Shown here piece by piece: positions 26,116 to 34,763 of a DNA stretch of 64,000 nt. Origin of the DNA: Sphingomonas sp. (GTDB taxonomy: Bacteria; Pseudomonadota; Alphaproteobacteria; Sphingomonadales; Sphingomonadaceae). The stretch's first letter is position 1; each line of letters begins with the position of its first letter. A program made the translations under genes and the position numbers. The notes under the pieces were generated by a model that ran no database searches, had not been told where the DNA came from, and worked only from the letters and a program-made list of their open reading frames with translations. The DNA is taken from NCBI GenBank assembly GCA_017304655.1, contig JAFKLY010000002.1, forward strand, positions 496,001 to 560,000, written 5' to 3'.

Positions 26116-27195
26116 ATGAAGGGATGGACGAGTCTTGCGTTGATCGCGGGCATGGGGGCGATAATGCCCTTTGCCGCTGTGCAGGCGCAGATGGAGACGG
26201 CGGCGCCTGCGGTTGTGCCCGGCGCACCGAAAGTGACCGTCCAGCGGATCAAGGTCCATTCTCCGGCCGTCGCCGGCAATCTGGAAGGGGAGGCGGCGGA
26301 CCGCGACGTGATCGTGGTGCTGCCGCCCGGCTATGCAGCCAACCCAAAGCGGCGCTACCCGGTTGTCTATGCGCTGCACGGCTATTCGATCGGCGCGGAG
26401 CAGTGGATCAAGGAAATCCATGTGCCGCAGGTCGTGGAAGGCGCGCTGGCCAAAGGCGCGCAGGAGATGATCCTCGTCTTTCCGGACAGCAAGACCGTGC
26501 ATAACGGCTCGATGTACTCCAGCTCCGCTACGACGGGTGACTTCGAGCGCTTCGTCTCGCATGATCTCGTCCACTATGTGGACGGCCATTATCGCACCCT
26601 GGCGGATCGGCGCAGTCGCGGTCTCGTCGGCCATTCCATGGGCGGTTACGGTGCGACGCGGATCGGCATGAAGCATGCGGACGTGTTCGGCGCGCTCTAT
26701 CTCATGAGTCCCTGCTGTCTCTCGGCGCGTGACGCGTTCGGCATGGATGAGGCAAGCCTTGCGCAAGTTGCGGCGATGAAATCGCCTGCGGATTCGGCCA
26801 ACCTGCCGTTCCCCGTGCGCGCCCAGCTCGCCGTCGGCGCGGCCTGGTCGCCCAACCCGAAAAAGCCGCCGCTCTACCTCGATCTGCCCGCTGGTGATGA
26901 TGCGCAGCGCAAGGCTGTGCTGGCGAAATGGGCCGCCAATGCGCCGCTCGCCTTTGTCGACCAATATATCGGCGACCTGCGGCGTTACGCGGCGATTGCC
27001 ATGGATGTGGGCGATCAGGACGGGCTGAAGACCGACACGGAAGCGCTGCACAAGCTGCTGGAGAACTACGGGATCGCGAACAGCTTCACGCTCTATCAGG
27101 GCATGCATACCAGCCATGTCGCCTTCCGCTTTCAGGATCATGTGCTGCCCTTCTTCAGCGCCCATCTGGCGACGACCGCCACCGTGAAGAAATGA
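26116..27195 (+). CDS. Exported esterase of the esterase D/feruloyl esterase family
   Basis: A 359-residue alpha/beta hydrolase of the PF00756 type. A signal peptide (MKGWTSLALIAGMGAIMPFAAVQAQ) is followed by RDVIVVLPPGY, YPVVYALHGYSIGAEQW near residue 85, and the nucleophile Ser174 in VGHSMGGYG. A His near the C-terminus (MHTSHVAFR) completes a likely triad. Family members include feruloyl and acetyl-xylan esterases. ATG at 26116 has a GGGTGAGG ribosome site; the in-frame start 18 codons earlier lacks one. The gene overlaps the GH27 gene by four bases, so the pair probably strips acyl and galactosyl groups from the same polymer. Exact ester unknown. Confidence 0.83.
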   Translation: MKGWTSLALIAGMGAIMPFAAVQAQMETAAPAVVPGAPKVTVQRIKVHSPAVAGNLEGEAADRDVIVVLPPGYAANPKRRYPVVYALHGYSIGAEQWIKEIHVPQVVEGALAKGAQEMILVFPDSKTVHNGSMYSSSATTGDFERFVSHDLVHYVDGHYRTLADRRSRGLVGHSMGGYGATRIGMKHADVFGALYLMSPCCLSARDAFGMDEASLAQVAAMKSPADSANLPFPVRAQLAVGAAWSPNPKKPPLYLDLPAGDDAQRKAVLAKWAANAPLAFVDQYIGDLRRYAAIAMDVGDQDGLKTDTEALHKLLENYGIANSFTLYQGMHTSHVAFRFQDHVLPFFSAHLATTATVKK

Positions 27196-29111
27196 GCGCT
27201 CGCACACGCCGCCGGGTGGTGAGCCGGGGAGCGCTCGCCGCGCTCATGGCATGGGCGACCGCCGCCCATGCCCAGCCCGCAGCCGATCCACTGGCGGCGA
27301 CCGGGCGCTGGAGCGTCTATGCCCATGGCAATGCGCCACTGCCGCCGATGGGCTGGAATAGCTGGAACGCCTTCACCAGCGATATCGACGAAGAGAAGCT
27401 GATGGCTTCCGCAAAGGTCATCGTCGAGAGTGGGCTGGCGGCCAAGGGCTATCGCTACATTGATATCGATGACGGCTGGTGGCTGAAGCGGCGCGCGTCG
27501 GATGGGCGGATGCTCATCCGCACCAGCACCTTTCCGTCAGCCGCAACGGCGGATGGCAACACCAGTTTCCGGCCGCTGACTGACCGGCTGCACGCGATGG
27601 GGCTGAAGGCAGGCATCTATTCCGATATCGGCCGCAATTCCTGCGGTCAGGTGTTCACCTCCACCTTCCCCAACCAGCCCGAGGGGAGCGTGGCGGAACG
27701 GGAAGTGGGGCTTTATGGCCATGTCGATCAGGACATCGCGCTCTATTTCGCGGAATGGGGCTTCGATCTCATCAAGGTCGACGCTTGCGGCATTCGCGGC
27801 CTGCCCGCGAGCGATCCACGGGTGCGTGCCGGCCAATATCGTGCGCTCGATCCGCTGATCGACGTCGACTCGCTTGGCCGCACGAATGTGGCGGCAGTGC
27901 GCGGGCTCTATGAGGAGGTCGGCCAGGCCCTGGCCCGCCACAATGCCGACAATGACTATGTGTTCTCGCTCTGCCTCTGGGGCTCTGCGGATTCGCGCGC
28001 CTGGTCGAAAGCAGTCGGCAATATGTCGCGCACCAGCGAGGATATCTCGCCGACCTGGAACCGCATGCTGCACAATCTCGATAGTGTCGCGCATCGCCCG
28101 CTCTATGCGCATCCCGGCTCCTGGAACGATCCCGACATGCTGTTCGTCGGCACGGGCGCGTTCGACATGGCGCACCCGGTGGAAGCGCGCTCGCATATGG
28201 CGCTGTGGGCGATGGTCAATGCGCCGCTGATGATCGGCTTCGATCTGCGCAAGGCGCCGCCTGACCTGCTCGCCATTCTCGGCAACCCTCAGGTCATCGC
28301 GCTCAATCAGGATTCGGCCGGCAATCAGGCCGTACTCGCCTATGACTCCGAGGACCTGCAGATCTTCGTGAAGACACTGGCGAGCGGCGACAAGGCGGTT
28401 GCCATACTCAATCGCACGGCGGCGGCAACGGACGCGGTGCTGACGGCCGATCATCTCAAGTTTCTGGCGGACCGGCCCATCGCCCTGACGGATATCTGGC
28501 AGGGGGACAAGCAGAGCTTTACCCGCGAGCGGGCCTTCACGCTGAAGCCGCATGAAACGCTGCTGTTTCTGGCAAAGGGCGAGCGCCGGTTGGCGAACGG
28601 TCTGTTCCTCTCCGAGCAGCCGGGGCGCGTGAATCCGGCGGTCGATGGCGTCCTCGTGCCGGAAGCTGATCCGCAGGTGCATCGCACCAGCCTGCCTTGG
28701 CGCAGCACGCGCGGCGGCGGCGAGCGTCCGCAATATGGCGGCTGGGGTGGCGCGCGGCTGGATGCGACGCCTTATGGGCAGGCCTTGTCCGTGGCTGGCC
28801 AGCATTTCGATAGTGGGCTGGGCATTCTGGCCAATTCGCGGGTCGAGGTGCGCAATGATGGTTTTGGTCGGTTCGTCACGCAGGTCGGCGTCGATGATTC
28901 CGCTCGGAACCGCCGGTCGCCGGTGACCTTTGCGGTCTATGGCGACGGCAAGCTGCTGGCGCGCTCCAGGCCGATGCGGGCCGGAGAGGCGGCGCAACGG
29001 CTGGACGTGTCCGTCGCCGGGATCAAGCTGATCGAACTGGTCGCCCGCACGGCCGCCGGGGAGCGCTTCCCCGATCCGGTGACCTGGGGCGAGGCTGCGC
29101 TGCTCCGCTGA
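27192..29111 (+). CDS. GH27 family alpha-galactosidase with C-terminal NPCBM-like domain
   Basis: The 639-residue exported protein carries the full GH27 catalytic set: PMGWNSWNAF near residue 51, YIDIDDGWW near 93, nucleophile Asp197 in LIKVDACG, acid/base Asp284 in SRTSEDI and WNDPDMLF near 310. A beta-sandwich follows the barrel, and residues about 540-639 resemble the NPCBM carbohydrate-binding module (LSVAGQHFDSGLGILANS; GVDDSARNRRSPVTFAVYGD). The likely role is removal of terminal alpha-galactose (or beta-L-arabinopyranose) from hemicellulose side chains in the periplasm. It overlaps the esterase gene by four bases (ATGA). The stop lies nine bases from the convergent FadR-type regulator. 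Confidence 0.9.
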   Translation: MSARTRRRVVSRGALAALMAWATAAHAQPAADPLAATGRWSVYAHGNAPLPPMGWNSWNAFTSDIDEEKLMASAKVIVESGLAAKGYRYIDIDDGWWLKRRASDGRMLIRTSTFPSAATADGNTSFRPLTDRLHAMGLKAGIYSDIGRNSCGQVFTSTFPNQPEGSVAEREVGLYGHVDQDIALYFAEWGFDLIKVDACGIRGLPASDPRVRAGQYRALDPLIDVDSLGRTNVAAVRGLYEEVGQALARHNADNDYVFSLCLWGSADSRAWSKAVGNMSRTSEDISPTWNRMLHNLDSVAHRPLYAHPGSWNDPDMLFVGTGAFDMAHPVEARSHMALWAMVNAPLMIGFDLRKAPPDLLAILGNPQVIALNQDSAGNQAVLAYDSEDLQIFVKTLASGDKAVAILNRTAAATDAVLTADHLKFLADRPIALTDIWQGDKQSFTRERAFTLKPHETLLFLAKGERRLANGLFLSEQPGRVNPAVDGVLVPEADPQVHRTSLPWRSTRGGGERPQYGGWGGARLDATPYGQALSVAGQHFDSGLGILANSRVEVRNDGFGRFVTQVGVDDSARNRRSPVTFAVYGDGKLLARSRPMRAGEAAQRLDVSVAGIKLIELVARTAAGERFPDPVTWGEAALLR

Positions 29112-29120
29112 GCGGCAGCT

Positions 29121-29900
29121 TCAGCTCTCGGGTGTACCGTCCAGCATCTTCTGTATGGCCGTGCGCGTGTCGTCGAGCGCGAGCTGCACGAGCACGCGCA
29201 TGGCCTCGCTGGCTGCATCCGCATCGCCTGCCGCGATCGCCTCGAACACGCGCAGATGGTCCGGCACGGGATCACGCGGGAGTGCGCGCAGGCGCTGCTT
29301 GAACTGTGTCGTCCAGTTCACCGCGGCGCCTATGCTGGCGCTCAGCGTCATCAGCACGGCATTGCCCGTGGCGGCCAGCAGGGCGCTGTGGAAGTCCCGG
29401 TCGGCCTCGCGGCCCTGCTCGGTCGCCAGCGTGAAGCGGCGCATCCGCGCCAGCGCATCCTTCATCGCGGCGATGTCGCTTCGGTCGCGCCGCTCGGCGG
29501 CCATGCGCGCGGCTTCCGGCTCCACGATGGCGCGCAGCTCGAAGAGGTCGCGCACATAATGCATGTCCGGTTCGCCGCCAAAGGCCCAGGCCAGCACCAT
29601 GGGGTCGAGCAGGTTCCAGTGGCTGCGGGGCAGCACGCGCGTGCCGGCCTTGGGGCGGCTCTCGACCAGTCCCTTGGCCGTGAGCACCTGAATGGCCTCG
29701 CGATAGGCACTGCGGGAGACGTCCAGCGCCTCGGCATTCTCCACTTCGCCGGTCAGCCTCTCGCCCGGTGCAATGCGGCCGGAGACGATCGCGGACCCCA
29801 GATAATGCGCGACCGCGCCGCGCAGGCGCCGGCCCGATCCTTTGGCGGAGCGCGGAAAGTCGCTGCCAGGATCATCGTGGGAAGCCTGCGGGTCCGTCAT
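29121..29900 (-). CDS. FadR-subfamily GntR transcriptional regulator
   Basis: The 259-residue protein has a winged-helix domain (residues about 30-95; GEVENAEALDVSRSAYREAI and LVESRPKAGTRVLPRS) followed by an FCD ligand domain (VRDLFELRAIVEPEAARMAA; DRDFHSALLAATGNAVL). FCD regulators usually sense organic or sugar acids, so a uronate, aldonate or keto-deoxy acid is a reasonable ligand. The start MTDPQAS is preferred over an in-frame start 62 codons upstream because the longer leader lacks conserved features. It lies downstream of GH51 on the same strand, with a perfect 6-bp inverted repeat 38 bases before its ATG that may be its own operator. Confidence 0.85.
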   Translation of the reverse strand: MTDPQASHDDPGSDFPRSAKGSGRRLRGAVAHYLGSAIVSGRIAPGERLTGEVENAEALDVSRSAYREAIQVLTAKGLVESRPKAGTRVLPRSHWNLLDPMVLAWAFGGEPDMHYVRDLFELRAIVEPEAARMAAERRDRSDIAAMKDALARMRRFTLATEQGREADRDFHSALLAATGNAVLMTLSASIGAAVNWTTQFKQRLRALPRDPVPDHLRVFEAIAAGDADAASEAMRVLVQLALDDTRTAIQKMLDGTPES

Positions 29901-29937
29901 GTCGATGCTGCTGGAAATGGTCGCCCTCCGGATCTGG

Positions 29938-29953
29938 AAAGTCGCCGGACTTT
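29938..29953. promoter_or_regulatory. Inverted repeat upstream of the FadR-type regulator
   Basis: AAAGTC-GCCG-GACTTT is a perfect 6-bp inverted repeat with a 4-base spacer, ending 38 bases before the regulator start. It is a candidate autoregulatory operator. The rest of the 208-base gap (29901-30108) shows nothing recognisable. Confidence 0.4.
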
Positions 29954-30108
29954 CACAAATGCCAAATAGCCGGAGTTTTGCTCTTTGCGCAACCGTGGGA
30001 CCGCTCCCATCCGATTTGTCACGCCTGCAATGACCGATCGAGGCGCCCCGGCCGGCCGTGATTGGCACGAAGCAGGGCGCATCCATTTTTCTTTCATCTG
30101 CCGGAGGC

Positions 30109-31713
30109 TTACGGCTCCAGCGCGACCACTGCCACGGAACGCGCGGGCAGGGTGATCGTCAGGCGGCCTCCGCGCGCCGTTGCCGTGATCGGCTTGGGCG
30201 AAACGGTGTTCGGCGCGGCAAAACTGTTCACGCTGTCGACGCGGGGCGCGGTCAGCACGTCACCCTTGGCCGAGCGGACGCCCAGGCCGGTCACGTTCAC
30301 CGTCACTGGCGCGGCGCGCTGCGTATCGACATTGGTGAGGGCCAGCCACAGCTTGCCTTGCGTATCCTTCACCGCGACCGCGTCCACGCGGGGCAAAGTG
30401 ACGTTGCCTTGCGTATAGGTGCCCGCATCGAAGCTCACCGGCACGAAGGTGGCATCCTGGAACGGCACGTACATCTTGAACACATGGTAGGTCGGCGTGA
30501 GGACCATCTTCTCCTTGTCGGTCAGGATCATCGACTGGAGCACGTTGATCATCTGCGCGATGTTGGTCATCTTCACCCGCTCGGCATGGCGCGCGAAGAT
30601 GTTGATGTTAAGCGCGGCGATGATCGCGTCGCGCATCGAGTTCTGCTGGACCAGGAAACCGGGATTGGTGCCCGCCATCGGCGCCAGCCACGCCCCCCAC
30701 TCATCGACGGCGATATAGACCTTCTTCTCGGGGTCATATTTGTCCATCACCTTCTCATTGGCGGTGATGAAGCCATCCATCGTCAGCGTTTCCTTGACCA
30801 GCCGTGCATAGGCATTCTCGTCGAAGGTTTCGCTCGGATAGGAGGGCGGCCAACCGCCCGTGGTGTAGCGGTGGAGGGAGAGGCCCTCGATCGACCAGGC
30901 CCAGTCATGGGCCTTCCAGCTCTTCATGACTTCCTCGGTGTAAGCGAGGTTTTCGTCGCCAGGACCAACGGCGATGCGCTGCATGGCATCGGGCATCTTC
31001 TCGCCCTGCTCAGGATGATAATTGCGCACGAAGCGGGCATAGAGCTTCATCTGGTCGGTGTAGAATTCCGGCCGCATCGCGCCGCCGCAGCTCCAGCTTT
31101 CATTGCCAAGCCCGAGATATTTGACCTTGTAGGGCGCCGGGTGGCCGTTGGCCGCACGCTCCTTGCCGGCCGCGCTGGTCGGGTCGGCAGTCATATAGGC
31201 AAGCCAGTCGGCGGCCTCCTTCACGGTGCCCGAGCCGATGTTGGCGGCGATATAGGCATCAGCACCGATCTGGTCGATGAAGTCGAAGAATTCGTCCGTG
31301 CCGAAGGTGCTCGGCTCGACCGATCCGCCCCAGTTGGAATTGATCGAGGCGCGGCGCTGGCTGGCCGGGCCGACGCCGTCGCGCCAGTGATATTCGTCAG
31401 CGAAGCAACCGCCGGGCCAGCGCACGAGCGGCACGCGGATCGCGCGCAGCGCCGCGACGACATCCTTGCGGATGCCGCGCACATTGGGAATGGCGGAGTC
31501 CTTGCCGACCCACACGCCGCCATAGATTCCGGTGCCGAGATGCTCGGCGAACTGGCCGAAGATGTTGCGGTGGATCTTGGCGCCCGCCTTGGTCGCGTCG
31601 ATGCGCACGTCGACGGCATCTTTCGCCGGCGCCTGCGCGGCAGCCGGTTGGGCGAGAGCCAGGAAGGGCAGTGTCCAGGCAGTGGCAAGCAGGGCCAGAG
31701 TGGCAGGTTTCAT
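30109..31713 (-). CDS. GH51 family alpha-L-arabinofuranosidase, exported
   Basis: A 534-residue GH51 enzyme with a signal peptide (to about residue 27, AAAQA). Family segments are IHRNIFGQFAEHLGTGIYGG near 47-66, VRWPGGCFADEYHWRDG near 98-114, acid/base Glu205 in GLGNESWSCGG and nucleophile Glu338 in VDEWGAW, with a C-terminal jelly-roll. It releases alpha-L-arabinofuranose from arabinoxylan or arabinan fragments; the signal places it in the periplasm, unlike many cytoplasmic GH51 enzymes. GGGGAGACTGACG precedes the ATG. It follows the acetylesterase gene by 74 bases and feeds the oxidative arabinose genes at 34-41 kb. Confidence 0.92.
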   Translation of the reverse strand: MKPATLALLATAWTLPFLALAQPAAAQAPAKDAVDVRIDATKAGAKIHRNIFGQFAEHLGTGIYGGVWVGKDSAIPNVRGIRKDVVAALRAIRVPLVRWPGGCFADEYHWRDGVGPASQRRASINSNWGGSVEPSTFGTDEFFDFIDQIGADAYIAANIGSGTVKEAADWLAYMTADPTSAAGKERAANGHPAPYKVKYLGLGNESWSCGGAMRPEFYTDQMKLYARFVRNYHPEQGEKMPDAMQRIAVGPGDENLAYTEEVMKSWKAHDWAWSIEGLSLHRYTTGGWPPSYPSETFDENAYARLVKETLTMDGFITANEKVMDKYDPEKKVYIAVDEWGAWLAPMAGTNPGFLVQQNSMRDAIIAALNINIFARHAERVKMTNIAQMINVLQSMILTDKEKMVLTPTYHVFKMYVPFQDATFVPVSFDAGTYTQGNVTLPRVDAVAVKDTQGKLWLALTNVDTQRAAPVTVNVTGLGVRSAKGDVLTAPRVDSVNSFAAPNTVSPKPITATARGGRLTITLPARSVAVVALEP

Positions 31714-31787
31714 CGTCAGTCTCCCCGTAGATCAATGGCAGCATTTTTGGCGGTGACCCGCCGATTGATTGGTCAGGTGCGGTCCGG

Positions 31788-33755
31788 TCAGCGGCTCCCG
31801 ATCGGTAGTTCAAAACCCGGCACGGGCAGCGCGCGGCCATCGAACAGATTGACCACCGGGCTTTCTCCCCAGGCGTAGCGCACGTGCGTCGCCGGAGCGC
31901 CATCGTCGCTCAGCAGCACGTCCGTGCCGTCGATCCGTGCCTGCGCGTAACGGCAGGAGGGCTGATCGGCGCCGCACAACTCGAAGCCGAGCGGTGCCGG
32001 GCCACTCCACGCGGCCAGACCCTTTTCGACGCCAGAGAAATGCAGGCGGATCGCGTTGCCATCCCGCATCGCGGAAACCGGCATGGGCAGTGCCACGCCC
32101 TGCGCCGCCATGGCCAGGCGCTGGCCGAGCAGGCCCTTGTTGGCGGGGTGAATGTCTGTGCGCTCGCCAATGTCGATGGCGGTCACCAGCGCCGCATTGC
32201 CGTCGCTAGCCGCCACCGCGCGCTGATCCTCGCGAATGGTCGCCCATCCGGAAGGGGCGGGAGTGGTCTGGGGCGGGCCGAAATTGGCGAGCTGCACCAC
32301 CAGCATGCGCATGGAGGGGCTGAACTGGCGGCGCCAGCCAGCAAGGAGCGCGCGCAGCCGGTCAGCATAGCCCGGCACGTCCACGTCGCTCTCGCCCTGA
32401 TACCAGGCGGCGCCCTTGAGTGCGATGTGCCCGAGCGGCGCGACCATGCGGTTGTGCATCACGCCGATGCCGCCATTGCTGTCCCATGGCGGACGTGGCG
32501 GAAAACTGCTGACCGGCGCGATGCTGTAGCGCCACCCATCGCCCAGCGGGATGATCGCCCCATTGGCGATGGCAAGCTGGAGCTTGTCGGCGCCGGTCGT
32601 GAAGCCGCCCTTGTCCCAGCTGTTGCTGATCGCAACCATGATCTCGTTGACCCCGGCGCGCAGCAGAGCGGGCGGCACGCGGTAATGGCGCTCGTCGTCC
32701 CAGCTGAAGGTGTTGCCCACCGCCCGGCCGTTCACAAAGGCCATGTCCATGTCGTCGATGATGCCGAGGCTGAGCGTCGCCCCGGCCTTGGCCTGTGCCG
32801 GCGTCAGCGTCACACTCCGCCGCAGCCAAACGGTGCCGTTGGCATTGGTCGCGAGTGGCGTGCCGGTCCAGGCGTTCCACACGCCGATTTGAGGGACATC
32901 CGCCCAGCTTAGCATCGCCGGATTGGCCCATGGCTGCGTGCCACCGGTTTCCTTGCGATACCAGTCCGTCCATTGCGGCGCGAAAGCGGTGACCGCGCCG
33001 AACGGATCGCTGTCATGCTGGCGCAGCATGGCCAGTTCGGCTTTGCCATAGAGCGCTTCGGCGGCATCGGGCGTCAGCCAGGGCCGCAGGCGCGAGCCGC
33101 CCCAGCTCGCGTGGATGAGGCCGATCGGGATGCCCTGCTGCGCGCGCAGGCCCTTGCCCATGAAGTAGCAGGCTGCGGAAAAGCCGGGAACGGAGGACGG
33201 CGAGGCCATTGTCCAGGCGACAGGCGTCTTGAAGGCCGTCGCCGGAACGCTGGCGGTGTCCTTGGGGATTTGCAGTAGCCGCAAGTCGGCATCGTTCGCC
33301 ATGTGCGCGATCATGCTGCCGTTCAGCGCCCGCTCGACTGCGAATTCCATGTTGGACTGGCCCGAGCACAGCCAGACATCGCCTAACCGCAGGTCGTTCA
33401 CCGTCAATGCGTCGTCGTCCGCTCCAGTGACGCGCAGGGTCAGTGCAGAACCATCGGCTGGACGCGCTGGAAAACGGAGCGTGAAGGTGCCGTCGTTGCC
33501 CGCGACCGTGCTCGCCTGCTGGCCGCCCAGCTCGCCGGAAATCCGCTCCCGAGGCCTGGCCTGACCGGCGATGAGAATGGGAGCATCGCGCTGAATGACG
33601 GCATGGTCGGTCCACACGGGAGCGAGCACCGGCGCCGCAAGTAAGGGGGAGGTAGCCAGCGCCATGATAAGGCCCGCGCCGGCGTGGCGCAGGGTACGCT
33701 TGCGGCTCGGCCGGGGACGGCGACCGTTCCGTTTCACATCCGACAGCGTACGCAT
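31788..33755 (-). CDS. Sialate O-acetylesterase-family (SGNH) carbohydrate acetylesterase
   Basis: The 655-residue exported protein has the SASA-family order: an N-terminal beta-domain (DHAVIQRDAPILIAGQA), the nucleophile block WLCSGQSNMEF near residue 125, an inserted GH2-like sandwich around 290-410 (GTVWLRRSVTL; MAFVNGRAVGNTFSW), GAAWYQGESDV near 450 and the Asp-x-x-His block RTDIHPANKG near 545. Family members deacetylate sialic acid or xylan; with these neighbours acetylated xylan is more likely. The start at 33755 has GGGAGAGG and lies 23 bases after an XylR-type operator; a longer in-frame start at 33809 would place the operator inside the gene. It is the first gene of the acetylesterase-GH51 unit. 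Confidence 0.85.
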   Translation of the reverse strand: MRTLSDVKRNGRRPRPSRKRTLRHAGAGLIMALATSPLLAAPVLAPVWTDHAVIQRDAPILIAGQARPRERISGELGGQQASTVAGNDGTFTLRFPARPADGSALTLRVTGADDDALTVNDLRLGDVWLCSGQSNMEFAVERALNGSMIAHMANDADLRLLQIPKDTASVPATAFKTPVAWTMASPSSVPGFSAACYFMGKGLRAQQGIPIGLIHASWGGSRLRPWLTPDAAEALYGKAELAMLRQHDSDPFGAVTAFAPQWTDWYRKETGGTQPWANPAMLSWADVPQIGVWNAWTGTPLATNANGTVWLRRSVTLTPAQAKAGATLSLGIIDDMDMAFVNGRAVGNTFSWDDERHYRVPPALLRAGVNEIMVAISNSWDKGGFTTGADKLQLAIANGAIIPLGDGWRYSIAPVSSFPPRPPWDSNGGIGVMHNRMVAPLGHIALKGAAWYQGESDVDVPGYADRLRALLAGWRRQFSPSMRMLVVQLANFGPPQTTPAPSGWATIREDQRAVAASDGNAALVTAIDIGERTDIHPANKGLLGQRLAMAAQGVALPMPVSAMRDGNAIRLHFSGVEKGLAAWSGPAPLGFELCGADQPSCRYAQARIDGTDVLLSDDGAPATHVRYAWGESPVVNLFDGRALPVPGFELPIGSR

Positions 33756-33778
33756 CGACGCCTCTCCCGATCCTATTT

Positions 33779-33817
33779 TGGTAGCGTTATCATTCATGAC
33801 CTGACCCAATCGGTCAA
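33779..33817 (-). promoter_or_regulatory. Promoter and XylR-type operator of the acetylesterase-GH51 unit
   Basis: On the minus strand TTGACC (33817-33812) is followed 19 bases later by an operator that reads TGGTAGCGTTATCA on the plus strand (33779-33792) and contains TGATAA as a possible -10. One half-site is perfect and the other is degenerate, suggesting weaker repressor binding than at 0.6 or 10.1 kb. Confidence 0.65.
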
Positions 33818-33827
33818 GCCTTAAGCA

Positions 33828-34763
33828 TCAGTCGTGAAAGGGCTCGACGGTCATCCGCTTGCCGCGCAAAAAGGCATCGGCCACCAGACACAACGGGTCG
33901 GTATCGACATCGCTGCGGCCCTGATGGATCAGATCGGCAAAACGCGCGTAAAGGCCGGGATACTCGATATCGGCGCTCTGCTGCGTGCCGGTGGGCAGGG
34001 TCAGCACCGCGCCGCCCTTGGCCAGATGCAGCGTGCCGGCATCGGTCTCGACGAGAATATCCCAGCTTTGCGGTCCGGTCTGGCGCCAGTCGAGATCCAT
34101 GTGGATCGGCGTGCCGGCCGTGTCGCTCAGCCGCAGGTCGGCCGCGATCGGCGCAGCGCGGTTCTCCGGCAGGCTGAGCGTCGCTTCCTGCAGGAAGACC
34201 GGGCGCGGCAGCACATGGGTGAGGATGGAAAGCGCATTAATGCCGGGATCGAACACGCCCAGCCCGCCCGGCTCCCAGATCCACGCCTGCCCGGGATGCC
34301 ACACGCGCACATCCTCGCGCCAGATGATCGATACCCGGTCGATGTGCCGGCTCGCCAGCCAGGCGCGGGCCGGGGCGACGCCGGCGGCATAGCGCGAATG
34401 CCACGAGGCAAAGAGTGAGATACCGGCAGCGCCGGCTTGCGTGCGCAGCGCGGTCACTTCCGAGAGGGTGGCGCCGGGCGGCTTTTCCAGAAAGACGTGG
34501 AGGCCCGCCGCGATGGCGCGCGCAGCGAGGGCATAACGGACCTGCGGCGGCGTGCAGAGCGCCACGGCGTCGATGGGCGTGCCCGCGTCGAGCAGGGCAT
34601 CGAGCGTCGCAAAATGGGGAATGCCATCCAGCGTGGTGGCCTGCCGGCTCACCGTTGCTGCGAGCAGGAAATCGGGATTGGCGGCAATGGCCGGGAAATG
34701 CTGGTCCCGCGCGATCTTGCCGATGCCGACGACCGCCAGCCTGATGGGGGCGATCGCCGTCAC
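33828..34763 (-). CDS. L-arabinose/D-galactose 1-dehydrogenase, Gfo/Idh/MocA family
   Basis: A 311-residue Rossmann oxidoreductase with VVGIGKIARDQHFPAI at residues 11-26 and the catalytic EKPPGATLSE segment near 93-102. The stretches LCTPPQVRYA, WHPGQAWIWEPGGLGVFDPG and GINALSIL closely resemble L-arabinose 1-dehydrogenase of Azospirillum and D-galactose 1-dehydrogenases. It would oxidise the pyranose sugar to a lactone with NAD(P). Translation starts with GTG inside a GTGA overlap with the upstream AraD1/GguC gene. Together with AraD1, the ketoglutarate-semialdehyde dehydrogenase and XylD it forms an oxidative pentose route; preference between arabinose and galactose is open. Confidence 0.87.
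   Translation of the reverse strand: MTAIAPIRLAVVGIGKIARDQHFPAIAANPDFLLAATVSRQATTLDGIPHFATLDALLDAGTPIDAVALCTPPQVRYALAARAIAAGLHVFLEKPPGATLSEVTALRTQAGAAGISLFASWHSRYAAGVAPARAWLASRHIDRVSIIWREDVRVWHPGQAWIWEPGGLGVFDPGINALSILTHVLPRPVFLQEATLSLPENRAAPIAADLRLSDTAGTPIHMDLDWRQTGPQSWDILVETDAGTLHLAKGGAVLTLPTGTQQSADIEYPGLYARFADLIHQGRSDVDTDPLCLVADAFLRGKRMTVEPFHD

Noticed and set aside
31755..31790. GGCGG-TGAC-CCGCC stem between acetylesterase and GH51 as terminator
   Set aside because: Five base pairs and no T tract in the direction of transcription; too weak to claim.
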